NCBI GenBank assembly: GCA_039090855.1
Contig: CM077005.1
Span: forward strand, 18,081,921 to 18,145,920
DNA: 64,000 nucleotides
From: Macrothele yani
Lineage: Eukaryota; Arthropoda; Arachnida; Araneae; Macrothelidae
Direction of reading: 5' to 3'
The notes beneath the pieces were generated by a model. It searched no databases, was not told the origin of the DNA, and was given only the letters and a program-made list of their open reading frames with translations. A program made the position numbers and the translations under genes. Positions 21,440-33,020 of the stretch are shown piece by piece. The first letter of the stretch is position 1; every line of letters starts with the position of its first letter.

Positions 21440-22470
21440 ATCGGTGTCTAACCGTCTGTCCGCAGAAACCATATCTTTCGATCTTATGATCATATGGACG
21501 AAATTCTTTCACTCCATAATAAGAGAAAACTAAGCTTAGATTTCAGAAATATCTCTGTCCATCCTTTTGTTCGCCAGTTTGTCTGCCTGTCAGCCCGTTT
21601 GTCAACAGAAATTCTATCGGGCCAAAACAAACAAACTTTTTTGTGACTGATAGGGACAGGTATGAGCACAGTACTGTTTGTCCCTTCTTTGCTTGGTCTG
21701 TCCCTCCGTCAGTAGAAACGATATCTCATGAGAGGAAATCACGAGTATACGATTTCATATATACAATAAATCCACCTTTTCGTCCTTCAGTTTTTCAGTC
21801 TGTTCAACAAAAGCAGAGATATCGTTTTATCTCTGCTTCTGATCCATCTCTGCTTCGGTCTGTTTTAGATCTTATTCTCAGAAGCAGAGGTATAATTTCT
21901 TCTGGCGGACTAACCGACAGACAGATATACTTACGAATGGACGGACAAAGATATTTCTAGAATCTTACGCTCGCGTTTTCTTTTATTCGGCAGAGAAATA
22001 ATTTCTTCAATCCGATTATTAGAAGTGGATATATCGTTTCTGCTGACGAACGGGCAGACCGAGGAAGGGTGGGAGAGACAATGATAATACTGTGCTCGTG
22101 TCTGTCCCAATAAGTTACAGAACGATTTTTCAATCTTGCCGTCAGAAGCAGAGACATAATTTCTGCAGACGGACGAAGCGGCAGACATTGAGACAAAGTG
22201 ACGGAGAGAGAATTTACTGAAATCTTACCCTCGCGCTTTCCCTACCAAGAAGAGAAATAATTTTATCAGTCCTAAATTTTTGAATTGGAGATACAGCTTC
22301 TTCGGACGAACAGACAGACAAACTGAGGAATGGATGATGGAAAGAGAGGTTTCTGAAAAATTATGCTCATATTTTATTCTTTGAGTCAAGGAAGGAATTT
22401 CTTTAATCAACAGTTTGAAGCGGTCTCCTTCGAACAACAGCCAAATTCCAATAGCGGTCATATTTTTTTG
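21440..22470. repeat. Degenerate modular repeats of about 175 bp in both orientations
   Basis: Blocks combine GTCTGTCCG.CAGAAA, ATATCTTTCGATC and AGAAGCAGAGATAT, first in one orientation (to about 21920) and then as complements (GACGGACGAAGCGGCAGAC, ATTTTTCAATC). Short ORFs here are by-products. Confidence 0.7.
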
Positions 22471-23599
22471 GTCCGAGCAGTCAGATGTTTTACTGTATCA
22501 TAATTATTTTGTATACTTCTGTACATTTCACTTCTCCACAAACAGGGATAGACAATGAGAAATTTTGTAACCAATAAAAGCCATGCACTAGCATTACGTG
22601 CGGTTGTGTTTCATAGCTTAAAGCTTACTGCCTCCGTGATTCGAATATATATAAGAACACTTTTACAATAATTTATAATCTGCATCCGACAATGGCAGGG
22701 AATTTAAATCCCAAGCGATCTTCAACCTCAGGCGTCGGAAAATAATTCATAGTCTCCAAAAACGCTAAGCCATCATCAGCTTCTCCCTCCCACTGTGAAC
22801 TATCAGATTTATCGGTCGCAGAAAACCCCTGCGAGATGTTTTAAAGCGTCATAAATTTATCTGTCCAAGGACTTCCGGCTAATTCACCAGGGGCTTCCGA
22901 CGGATGACAGATCAACGAATCATGGAAATGAGCAGATGTGAAGAAGCTTCCCCAAAGCTCACCAGTTCTCGTGTAAGAACGCACACAGCACGGTGTGGGA
23001 TACCTCCGTAGTAGACTCTGAATCATGGAGGAGGATGAGGAGGAAGAGGAGGGATGCTGAGCGGATAAGAGAGTAGAGAGAGGGAGGGAGGGTGACCCAC
23101 ATTATGTAAGGTTGACGAGAGGATTAGTCCGGAGAAGAGCTTATGGGTGGCGGTTATCTCTGTCCGACAGAGGGGTCGAATATATTGACGTTGCCGTTAG
23201 AAGTGGACGATATCGCGTAAAAGTGGCTTCCCTACCGAACAAAGAAATGCTCTGGACAATGCATCATCAGGAAAGGATTTCCGTTTTTTGTGTGGGTACA
23301 GAAATTGCTTTTTGGGTTGCAGGTTTTGTTTGGCTAGAATAACACAGCAAGCACATATTTCACTTGAAAAAAAGGTTCTTTTTTTCTTTTTTTACCGCTA
23401 GATAGGAAGCGTGTCGAAAGAACAAAATTCCGTTTTTCGATATAAAGCTGATCAAAGAACGCAAGGGATTAGAAACACTGCAAAAAAAAAAAAAAAAAAA
23501 ACCCAGAAAACTAAACATTTCAATTTTTATCTTGTCGTTTGAAATCGAAAAATTATTTCCTCTGTTCTTTAATCGTTGACCTGTCTGACCATTCTACCT
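22471..23599. other. Unassigned stretch
   Basis: No convincing gene. It contains a GGAGGA-rich tract at 23020-23095 and an A run at 23481-23500. Confidence 0.4.
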
Positions 23600-24360
23600 G
23601 AAAGTCCATAGATTTACGAGTACAGAAGTCTATACGAAGTCTATCGGTACAGTAATTACGAGTACAGAAGTCTATAGACACAGTATTTACGAGTACAGAA
23701 GTCTATAGGCGCAGTATTTACGAGTACAGAAGTCTATAGGAAGTCTACAGGCACAGTATTTACGAGTACATAAGTCTATAGGAAGTCTACAGGCACAGTA
23801 TTTTCGAGTACAGAAGTCTATACGCACAGTATTTACGAGTACAGAAGTCTATGGGCACAGTATTTACGAGTACATAAGTCTACAGGAAGTCTATAGGCAC
23901 AGTATTTTCGAGTACAGAAATCTATGGGCACAGTATTTACGAGTACATACGTCTATAAGAAGTCTATAGGCACAGTATTTACGAATACACAAGTCTATAG
24001 GAAGTCTACAGGCACAGTATTTTCGAGTACAGAAGTCTATACGCACAGTATTTACGAGTACAGAAGTCTATGGGCACAGTATTTACGAGTACATAAGTCT
24101 ACAGGAAGTCTCTAGGCACAGTATTTTCGAGTACAGAAGTCTATAGGCACAGTATTTACGAGTACATAAGTACATAGGAAGTCTATAGGAACAGTATTTA
24201 CGCGTACAGACGTCTGTAGGAAGTCTATAGGAACAGTATTTACGAGTACATAAGTCCATAGGCACAGTATTTACGAGTACATAAGTCCATAGGCACAGTA
24301 TTTACGAGTACATGAGTCTATAGGAAGTCTATAGGAACAGTATTTACGAGTACAGAAGTT
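23600..24360 (+). repeat. Minisatellite (ACGAGTACAGAAGTCTATAG family)
   Basis: Roughly 25-30 units of CAGTATTTACGAGTACAGAA plus GTCTATAGG, with an optional extra AAGTCTATAGG, giving alternating spacings near 26 and 38-42 bp. Confidence 0.9.
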
Positions 24361-24604
24361 GTTATCATCAAAGTTCACTTACCCCATAGAAGTAACAAAA
24401 TCCGTATTTCAAATTTAGTATTACGAGAGCAGAATACCCGACAGGTGTAAGCACATTACAGCCATTTGCAAAAGTTTAAGACTACCAGTCAATTTATTGA
24501 AAATTAAGATTTTCAAAGAGACAACGAATTACTAGACAGAGATATTTGAAAAACTGACACCACAGATGAATACTTTCATTCCTTAGAACACAAAAAGACC
24601 GAAA

Positions 24605-25615
24605 TCAGTACTTTGTGTGGCCACCCTTGTGTTTTATAACGGCCAGAATACGATGTGACACGCTTTTAATGAGGGATTTGCAGTAGTCACTTGAAATGTC
24701 TTTGCACCACACGTACTTTATCGCGTCAATCAAAGCTTGGAAATTTGATGGCTGTTTTTCTGCTACTTGGTCTTTTAAAATGGTCCACAAATTTTCGATG
24801 GGGTTAAGTTCGGGACTATTACCAGGACAGTCAAGTACAGTTATGTTTCTCCTCTTCAGGTAGTGCTTTACTGTCTTTGATCTGTGGCATGGAGCACCAT
24901 CATGCATAAAAATTGTGCATCTGTGCACTTGCATATGAGTTAACAGCTTCTCACGCAACATTTCCACATAAAAAGAACCAGCCATGGTAGTGCCTGTCGG
25001 CAAAAAGGATAATGAAGAAGTACCGGATGCTGACATAGCACCCCATATCATCTGACTAGGCGGATGTCTCACGGTGTATTTTTCATCAAACCTTTTGCCT
25101 TTTGGTCATTGAACGTGTGCTTCACATGATTCAAATTGACCCATAATTGATTCATCGGAAAAAAGAACTTGGCTCCAATTTTCAGCAGTCCACGATTGAT
25201 GACGCTTCGCAAACTGGAGTCTCTTCTTTTTCATGACAGAGGTTAGTCTAGGTTTATGTGAAGGTTTATAAGACTTTAATCCAAAATTTTAGCTAAGACG
25301 TCGAGAAACAGTGCTGATACTAATATCAGACCATTTTGAATGTAGAAAGTTCTTGATTTTCTTGCACGAACTCCTCGGAGAACGCATAACTATTCGCCTT
25401 ATGGTATTGTCATCACTTGGGGTTGTTTTCCTCGGACGTCCGCTTCTCTTTCGGTCGCTAAATTCACCTGTATCTCGATATATCAGTATCGTATTATGAA
25501 TGGCAGTCTTGCTCACATTTACCTTTCTTCTTATTTCACGTTCGGAGTATCCTTCATGATATGAAGTCACTATTTGTGCACTCTGAGTATTACTTAATGA
25601 CGCTTTTTTGCACAT
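24605..25615 (-). pseudogene. Tc1-like DD34E transposase, one stop and frameshifts
   Basis: The N-terminal paired-type domain starts MCKKASLSNTQSAQIVTSY with AIHNTILIYRDTGEFSDRK and GRPRKT, followed by a second helix set ending STVSRRLS and a stop. The core reads QVLFSDESIMGQ (first Asp), MIWGAMSASGTSS, FMHDGAPCHRS (second Asp) and SPELNPIENLW (Glu, 34 residues after the second Asp by my count). The C-terminus is SHRILAVIKHKGGHTKY. The last 155 codons are open. Breaks are the stop after RRLS and disruption near 25090-25110. Confidence 0.88.
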
Positions 25616-25765
25616 GTTTCGCTATATGAATAGAAAATACGTACAAAACTTCTCAGCATGAAAACCAGAAGCAAACTGATGCCCCACACGCTTTCCGCAA
25701 CTCTATCGACAGCTGCTGATGTAGGATGATGCAATACCAATAGGAAGTTGAGTAATACAGACAGT

Positions 25766-25916
25766 TGTGAAAACACATCTTTGTCTGCGACGCACATCGA
25801 AACTGTGTCCCCTCACTCCGGAATAAGTTCGCTCTCGCAACTGAGCCTTGGAAACAGAATGTCTCGCTGCAGATTTGGCGTCTTGACACATGTTTTCACC
25901 TCTGTAGTACGTCACA
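25766..25916 (-). mobile_element. Solo tRNA-LTR, TSD CAGT
   Basis: On the minus strand it starts TGTGACGTACTACAGAGGTG (25916) and ends GTGTTTTCACA (25766), so TG..CA, 151 bp. CAGT is duplicated at 25762-25765 and 25917-25920. It contains a tRNA-like block with a decayed A box. It matches the LTRs of the miniature element at 59551-59971. Confidence 0.9.
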
Positions 25917-26049
25917 CAGTAGCTGATGCAATCGGCAGAAATCTCCTAACACTAAAAGGTAGTATTAAACTCTTGCAAATGACTGTATTTGAGAGCGCGA
26001 AGTTATTACCATCAAAGTTCACTTATATCCCATGGGCTGAATAATGACC

Positions 26050-26478
26050 AAGATTTTAAACTTAGTATTTCCGATATACGTCCTTGAGTAATAGCGTTCA
26101 TTAGTCCTGAGTACGGTAGCAATTGTTTCACGGGGCGAATTTCCGTAATTTTTTTCGCGAATTTTAGGGGTTTTACTGGGATTTCGCGAATATAAAATAT
26201 ATCCGCAAATTTCAGATTCTTTTCCTATTTTTTGCCGAATTTCTATTACAATTTTGAGATTATTTTAAATATTTAAATAATTTTAATACTGCCTTCATTA
26301 GAAACTACGCGAAAAATGTACCGCAAATTAATACTACTCCAAAGTCCAAACAAGAACTTTAAACCTTGAATTACCCCGCAAGATTGTTCGTTAGGAAGAG
26401 ACTCTCATCGAACAAGATTGACGGGTAATTCCAGGTCACATGCTGTTGGGACTTCGCCGACAGAGGGCGCAGCGGAAT
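26050..26478. other. Unassigned stretch with TTTCGCGAA-type motifs
   Basis: AT-rich, with repeated TTTCGCGAATTT/ATTTCGCGAAT. No gene. Confidence 0.4.
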
Positions 26479-26714
26479 TTTTTTTTTTTTTTTTTTTTTT
26501 TTTGATTGGAGGTTTAACGACCACCGTGAGCAACTCAATGGGCTTATAAGCAGTCGCCCGTCCCTAATTTAGGGTCACTGGTTCCAGGGAAGGGAGAGAG
26601 CCAGTGCCGTAAGACAAACACAACATCCATGCCTCACCGGGATTCGAACCCGGACCCCTTACGGACGAATGATCAGAGGTTAACGCCTTAGACCACTGCG
26701 CCACCGGGGCGGCA
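26479..26714 (-). mobile_element. SINE-A, TSD GGCGCAGCGGAAT (13 bp)
   Basis: Full reverse copy with a poly-T of about 26 nt. Its TSD lies at 26466-26478 and 26715-26727. Confidence 0.94.
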
Positions 26715-26839
26715 GGCGCAGCGGAATAGTATCTGACGGAAGAAAGAAGTTTTTCAATCGGATCTTTAATCTTCAGATGTTGGTGTAAACGGAATCTTGA
26801 GCTTACGAATTCTTAGAAACAGATTTATCGACGAAAATA

Positions 26840-28660
26840 AGATGTGACTTTACGTCCGCTGGTGGGAAAACCATGCTTTATTTTAGGAAGAAAGAATTCG
26901 CAAAAGGTTTATCCATATGAGCAGTATCGGTCCAAGAAAAAAAATTTAGTCGAGTTTTCACGAGCCCAGATTTTGCTACAAATACATCAGAAGCAGAAAT
27001 TAACACCTATGACCCCTGGTGACCAAACGATTCTTTACAAAACATTAGAAATTATGTGAAAAATATTTTCCATCAGGTTTTGTATGCGATACAGGAATAA
27101 TTTTTTCAAATCGGAGTTTTAGGAGCAGAAAACGCAATTTACCTTCATGCGCCCCAGCGGAAAGTCTAAATGATTTACGTGAAAATTTTGAATTTATAGG
27201 AAAAACATTTCGCGTCGGAAACACTATCCAACAACGAAGGAATTTTTCAAATTCGACTTTTAGAAGTAGAAGTATTGACAAAAATAAGATATACATCTTC
27301 GCTCCCTGGCGTAGAAACCATGCATTATTTCAAGAAGAAAGTGTTCCTAAAAGGTTTGTCGACATGAGTAGCATCGGCCAACAAAATACTTTGTTTTTCA
27401 ATCGAGATTTGAGAAGCTCATATTTTGCTGCAAATACATCAGAAGCAAAAATTAAGACTTACGCCACCTGGTGGCCATTCCATTATTTACAAACATTAGA
27501 AATTATGTGAAAACAAACGATTTCCCATCAGGAGCTGTATCCGGTGCAGAAAGAATTTTTCAAATCGGAGTTTTAGAAGCAGATATATAGGTAGAAACGC
27601 ATTTTACCTTTACGTCCCCTAGCGGAAATTCTATGAATTACTTGAAAATTTTGAAATTATATGAAAAACATGTCACACGGAAAACACTATCCAACAAAGA
27701 AGGAATTTTTCAAACCGGACTCCTAGAAGTAGAGATATTGACAAAAATAAGATATACATCTACGCCCCCTGGCGGAGAAACTGTGGTATATTTAAGGAAG
27801 AAAATATTCCAAAAAGGTTTATCGATGTAAGTGGCATCAGTCCACGAAATATTTTTTTTTTTTTTTTTGTTGGAGGTTTAACGACCGCCGTGAGCAACTC
27901 AATGGGCTAGAAGCAGTCGCCCGTCCCTAATTTAGGGTCACTGGTTCCAGGGAAGGGAGAGAGCCAGTGCCGTAAGACAGGCACAACATCCATGCCTGAC
28001 CGGGATTCGAACCCGGACCCCTTACGGACGAATGATGAGAGGCCAACGCCTTAGACCACTGCGCCACCGGGGCGGCAAATAATAAATAATTTTTTCAATC
28101 GGTATTTTAGAAGCTCAGATTTTATGGCAAACACATCAGAAGCAAAAATGAACACTTACGCCTCCTGGTGAGCAAAGTATTCTTTACTAAAAATTCGAAA
28201 TTATATGCAAAAGATTTTCCATCAGGACATGTATCCGCTAAAAAAAAAAAAAAAAAAAAAAATTAAAAATCGGAGTTTTAGGAGAAAAGTTATCGGGAAA
28301 AATATAATTTACTTTTACGTACCCTAGCGGAAAATATATGCGTAATTTGAAAAAAAAACTATATCTAAAACACTCTTCGACATAAATGGAATCAAAAGAT
28401 AAAAGAATTTTTTCAATCGGATGTTTAGAAACGAATATGTGGATCAAAACGTAATTTTGAATTCGACATCATCTGCATTTACGCCCTCTAGCGGCGAAAT
28501 TGTACATCGTAAAATAAAAAACGAAATTAAGGATCATCATTCGCACATTTCAAGCTTCCGAATGCAAAAACAGTTTTTCAAATCGGACTAACAGTTGCAG
28601 AGACACCGTGGGTACAGACGGACGGACGGACAAACCGATAACAGAAGCACGATCTTTTTT
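26840..28660 (+). repeat. Long-period tandem repeat, about 450 bp x 4, degenerate
   Basis: Repeating order: TTACG(C)CCCCTGGCGG, AAACCATGC.TTATTT.AGGAAGAAA, AAAGGTTTATCGA, TCAATCG..TTTTAGAAGC, CAAATACATCAGAAGCA, then TTTTCCATCAGG. It recurs near 26840, 27288 and 27745, with a further partial copy. Interrupted by a SINE-A at 27851-28076 and an A run at 28240-28262. Confidence 0.8.
27851..28076 (-). mobile_element. SINE-A inside the 450-bp repeat
   Basis: Full reverse copy: poly-T, GTTGGAGGTTTAACGACC, B box GATTCGAACCC reversed, head GGGGCGGC. AAATA(A)T-like flanks on both sides. Confidence 0.9.
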
Positions 28661-28684
28661 TACAAAAGACGTGCTGAAAAAGCG

Positions 28685-29690
28685 TGGGGAAGGAACCTGA
28701 AAGCCGAATATTTGACGAAATACGATATTTCGTCATTAAGTATGAAATACCTTTTGCAAATATAAGCGCTTTTGTGACAAACAACGCATCTTACATATCC
28801 AAAGTGTGGGGAAGGAACCTAAAAGCCGAATATTTGACGAAATACGGTATTTCGTGATTAAGTATGAAATACCTTTTGCAAATATAAGCGCTTTTGTGAC
28901 AAACAACGCATCTTACATATCCAAAGCGTGGGGAAGGAACCTGAAAGCCGAATATTTGACGAAATACGGTATTTCGTCATTAAGTATGAAATACCTTTTT
29001 GCAAATATAAGCGCTTTTGTGACAAACAACGCATCTTACATATCCAAAGCGAAGAACCTGAAAGCCGAATATTTGACGAAATACGGTATTTCGTCAATAA
29101 GTATGAAATACCTTTTGCAAATGTAAGCGCTTTTGTGACAAACAACGCATCTTACATATCCAAAGCGTGTGGAAGGAACCTGAAAGCCAAATATTTGACG
29201 AAATACGGTATTTTGTCAATAAGTATGAAATACCTTTTGCAAATATAAGCGCTTTTGTGACAAACAACGCATCTTACATATCCAAAGTGTGGGGAAGGAA
29301 CCTAAAAGCCGAATATTTGACGAAATACGGTATTTCGTCATTAAGTATGAAATACCTTTTGCAAATATAAGCGCTTTTGTGACAAACAACGCATCTTACA
29401 TATCCAAAGCGTGGGGAAGAAACCTGAAAGCCGAATATTTGACGAAATACGGTATTTCGTCATTAAGTATGAAATACCTTTTGCAAATATAAGCGCTTTT
29501 GTGACATACAACGCATCTTACATATCCAAAGCGTGGGGAAGGAACCTGAAAGCCGAATATTTGACGAAATACAGTATTTCGTCGATAAGTATGAAATACC
29601 TTTTGCAAATATAAGCGCTTTTGTGACAAACAACGTTTCTTACAATATCCAAAGCGTAGGGAAGGAACCTGAAAGCCGAATATTTGACGA
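28685..29690 (+). repeat. 122-bp tandem array, about 9 units
   Basis: Near-identical units start GGGGAAGGAACCTGAAAGCC, contain the palindrome GACGAAATACGGTATTTCGTC, then AAATATAAGCGCTTTTGTGAC and CATCTTACATATCC. Starts of AAGCCG: 28700, 28822, 28944, 29061, 29185, 29307, 29429, 29551, 29672. Overlapping ORFs on both strands are by-products. Confidence 0.94.
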
Positions 29691-29801
29691 AATACGGTAA
29701 TTCGCGAAATTTCGGGGAATACCCCGAAATTTCGCTATTTACATCGCGACCGCCCCGCAAATTTTGCCTTTTTTTTCCCAGATAAAATTACTACCCTAGT
29801 T

Positions 29802-30228
29802 ATGAGTGCTACCTCCGAATTACGTATAAAGCAACGATCAGTAAAAGAGTTTTTGACACCAGAAGATTGCGCGCCAATCGAAATTCACAGACGTATGAAA
29901 GCAATTTATTCCGTGCAAAAGCAAGTATGAAAGACAATTTATTGCATCACGACAACGCCAGGCCGCATTGCAGTCGACAAACGAAGGAAACTGTGATAAG
30001 CCTGAAATTCACACTTGTTCCACATCCTCCTTACAGCCCAGATTTGGCACCGTTCGACTTCTGGTTGTTTCCACAATTGAAAGAGATGTTGAAAGGTCAA
30101 CATTTTTCATCCGCTGCCGAAGTTGAAGTTGCTGTGCACAAATGGATCAAAAGCAAACCACAAACTTTCTTCATAGACGGAATGAAAAAGTACCTCGTAC
30201 AATCCTCCTCCGTTGACCTCGAACATTG
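29802..30228 (+). pseudogene. Mariner transposase with internal deletion
   Basis: An N-terminus MSATSELRIKQRSVKEFL then APIEIHRRMKA (the first helix-turn-helix of mariner proteins) runs directly into the catalytic end DNLLHHDNARPHCSRQ (second Asp), PPYSPDLAPFDFWLFPQLK (third Asp) and WIKSKPQTFFIDGMKKYL. Everything between is missing, about two thirds of a normal 345-residue protein, and a frame change marks the junction near 29900. The stop is at 30226-30228, within the first unit of a tandem repeat. Confidence 0.85.
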
Positions 30229-30665
30229 ACCAGTCATTTCTTTTCACAGGAAGGCTGCTGACTGCTTGTTTTGTTTGTGCATCACTCATTGTACAATCTA
30301 GATAGAGTTATTCTTGCATAGCCGACAAGCACTGTGGTTACTTGACGCAATGGAGCTCGTGTGTTACCTCGAACAATCCTCCACCGTTGACCTCGAACAT
30401 CGACCAGTCGTTTCATTTTACAGGAAGACTACTGACTGCTTGTTTTGTTTGCGCATCACTCATTGTACAACCTAGATAGAGTTGTTCTGGCATAGCCGAG
30501 AAGCACTGTGGGTTACCTGACCCAATGGAGCTTGTGTGTTACCTCGTACAATCCTCCTACGTTGACCTCGAACTCGACCAGTCGTTTCCTGTTACAGGAA
30601 GACTGCTGACAGCTTGATTTGTTTGTGCATCACTCATTGTACACCCTAGATACAGGTGTTCTTGC
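30190..30665 (+). repeat. 175-bp tandem (x about 2.7) grown from a mariner 3' end
   Basis: TACCTCGTACAATCCTCC recurs at 30190, 30365 and 30540. The first unit begins inside the last codons of the mariner gene and includes its stop, so the array is an amplification of the gene's tail and following sequence. Confidence 0.88.
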
Positions 30666-30792
30666 TAAGCCGGAAACGTTTGCCATTTCTTTGATACTTG
30701 CACCTGCTATCATGCCTCTTTCACAGTCACTTAAATGGTGAGTCTGTCCTAATTTGCCGCTATTTACGCATCGTACATGTCTGAATCCTTTG

Positions 30793-30960
30793 GGCAGCGG
30801 ATGGCCTAGTGGTCAGCGTTTTGACTGCCACGGAGACACCTCAGGTACGATCCCAGGCAGATACGGACGCCAGTACCACTAAATATCCGCCGTGAGTCGG
30901 ATGGGCACGTTAAGCCGTCAGGCCCCGGGCACTGGCTCCCGGTTTCAAATAAAGGCGACT
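30793..30960 (+). mobile_element. tRNA-derived SINE of a different family (SINE-C)
   Basis: A tRNA-like head (GGATGGCCTAGTGGTCAGCG; B box GGTACGATCCC) is followed by a body with CCGCCGTGAGTCGGATGGGC and GGGCACTGGCTCCCGG. The downstream boundary is unclear. Confidence 0.65.
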
Positions 30961-31054
30961 TTCTCCCTCTTTCTACTTCGCTTCCGTGTCACTTTCCTAT
31001 CGGGCACTCTAGCCCAAATCTCGTAGCTTCCTATTTCTAAGGGTTGTTTAAGAC

Positions 31055-31656
31055 CACTAGCGTCTCGAGGTAGAGACATCCACATGTATCGAGTTATCTC
31101 ATTGGCAGCAATACAACTGGGACCCACCAATTGGCGAACGGCATCGTAACGGCTTTAACAGTTTGGCGGAAATCTATAAAAAGAACACTGATTTCTCACA
31201 GTCTGGTGATTGGTGATTACAGTAAGCTGCAAAACATAAAAGCGCATAAAATAAATCCAATTTCACCTTAAAATATCAATTGTACAGGACTATCGACAAC
31301 CGCCAACGAAGAAACTAATGTTAACTAAGATGTAAACAACCTGTGTCACGACTTCGACGACGTATATCTGGCTCAAATTTTCTACCCGAATGAAACAGTA
31401 CAAATCGAACAACTTAACCTGTTCGCAGTATCCATCCAAATATAATTATTAACTAGATAGAAGTTTTAAAGAAAACTACTTACTTATTCTCTCAAACTTA
31501 CCTCTTCGCAGCGTAGCAGTAGCCATTATCCACCATTATTACCGCCAAACTGTTAAAGCCGTTACGATGCCGTTCGCCAATTGGTGGGTCCCAGTTGTAT
31601 TGCTGCCAATGAGATAACTCGATACATGTGGATGTCTCTACCTCGAGACGCTAGTG
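31055..31656. mobile_element. MITE with about 115-bp terminal inverted repeats and 8-bp TSD
   Basis: The ends CACTAGCGTCTCGAGG.. and their complement are essentially perfect for about 115 bp (to GTTTGGCGG). TTTAAGAC is duplicated at 31047-31054 and 31657-31664. An 8-bp TSD fits hAT- or P-like non-autonomous elements. No coding sequence in the 370-bp centre. Confidence 0.93.
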
Positions 31657-32221
31657 TTTAAGACCTGGGGTCAGACACTCCCTTTCTAAAATCCTTTACA
31701 TATCATCTGACCTGAATCCTTTGTAGTAAGCTGCTTATAAAGCCATCTCAACTTCACACAGTAGTTGCGTACGTTAATGAAGATGGTACGTGTCTGATTA
31801 CTATTGGGTGTCCCTATTAAGTTATTTTGTTCTTTGCTGTATTTGAAAGGATCGTCTTTCGCACTCTACCAAGAAGTATAGGATTACTTCGACTCGAGCA
31901 GTTCTGAAGATGGTTCAGATTTCTAAGCTATTATTGCTTACACTGTAAAAAACAAGTAATGTGAATTCCCGGAAAATATCTGAGAACAACGTGCAGCAAA
32001 ATTGCCGGTAAGTGTCCGTCGTTTAACGATATTTCCGCTTTAAAAGCCTCCGTTTTTTCTAACTTCCGTACTTCAACAGAATTTCCGTGGTCAGCAATTC
32101 CGTTTATTTCAGAAAAAAACCCGTTCTGAATTTTTTCGTATTTTTGCTGAAATTTCGCAAAATCCTCGATTCTGACATTTTCGGTCAACTTCTTTTATGA
32201 CGTAGAAAGACACTTAGCCAT
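31657..32221. other. Unassigned stretch
   Basis: Includes the dispersed TTTCCGTA/AATTTCCG repeat at 32000-32190. The reverse ORF here is compositional. Confidence 0.4.
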
Positions 32222-32310
32222 TTGTTGCTCTGGGTGGGACTTGAACCCGCAACCTCCAGAACGTGAAGCGCGTGTTGTACCGCTGTGCCACAAATACGCG
32301 TTGCAACTGC
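32222..32310 (-). other. tRNA-like sequence, possibly a further tRNA-LTR or SINE
   Basis: The minus strand has GTGGCACAGCGGTACAAC (A-box-like) and GGGTTCAAGTCCC (B box). Just downstream (minus) is CTACGTCATA, similar to the end of the solo LTR at 40396, but I found no convincing TSD. Confidence 0.5.
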
Positions 32311-32546
32311 TTTCATGTAAGGTACAACTCTAACAACGATGATTTTTTTTTGTGTGTGTTATTTATATGGCTGAATTAGCCATTTTATTTTCTGTTGGAG
32401 CTTGTTATTTTTCTGAATGCGTTTCAAATAATTTTATTTTTTCTGCAGAAGGCCTTATTACAAATTACGTATTTTGTTCATCGTGAATTTTCGAAGCAAC
32501 AGAGTGCTTTGGATCTCGAGATCTTTTTAAATTGAAAATTAACTTC

Positions 32547-33020
32547 AAGGTGGACGTTTAGTGATTTTGCTTCCTGTACTTCCAATGGGGAAACTTCTGT
32601 ACACATTTTCTTCATAAATAATGCGTTCCCAAGGATGAAAATTTGAACATCGATTAAAATAACTTCACATTATAACTTGGAATGCTTAATGTTTTCTAAA
32701 ACATAACCATAATTATATTAAAAATCAATAACTTTTCCTTTGGTGGTGTCGCGAGCAGAAAAAAGATGGCGCTACCTGTACATTGATGACGTCAGTAGAC
32801 AAACAAATGTTTGATTGCTTAATTATAGTTATGTTTTAGAAAATATTAAGTATTCCAAGTTATAATATGAAGTTATTTTATTCGATGTTCAAATTTTCAT
32901 CCTTGGGAACGCATTAATTATGAAGAAAATGTGTACAAATGTTTGCCCATTGGAAGTACAGGAAGCAAAATCACTAGACGATCCCCTTAAGAAAAAACAA
33001 AATCACTAGACGTCCACCTT
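32547..33020 (+). mobile_element. Palindromic MITE/foldback element, copy 1
   Basis: Inverted arms of about 170 bp (AAGGTGGACGT.TAGTGATTTTG, CCAAGGATGAAAATTTGAACA, AAAACATAACCATAATTA) surround a centre with CTTTGGTGGTGTCGCG and CATTGATGACGTCAGTAGAC. A near copy in opposite orientation lies at 62721-63160. No ORF. Confidence 0.9.

Larger units (their letters stand above)
24457..25987 (-). mobile_element. Tc1-like element bounded by TA
   Basis: Termini TACAGCCATTTGCAAAAG at 24457 and the complement of CTCTTGCAAATGACTGTA at 25970-25987. Contains a transposase pseudogene and, upstream of it, a solo tRNA-LTR. The outer flanks (24357-24430 and 25998-26075) resemble each other (ATCAAAGTTCACTTA), suggesting insertion into a duplicated sequence. 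Confidence 0.88.

Noticed and set aside
21643..22461. Cluster of ORFs on both strands
   Set aside because: They translate degenerate GTCTGTCC-type repeats; no conserved protein motif.
28685..29690. CRISPR array
   Set aside because: Units are contiguous with no unique spacers, in eukaryotic DNA.
30107..30289. Reverse-strand ORF over the mariner tail
   Set aside because: Antisense shadow of the transposase and its repeat.
31931..32188. 85-codon reverse ORF
   Set aside because: Overlaps a dispersed TTTCCGTA-rich repeat also seen at 5600-6240 and 33150-33400.
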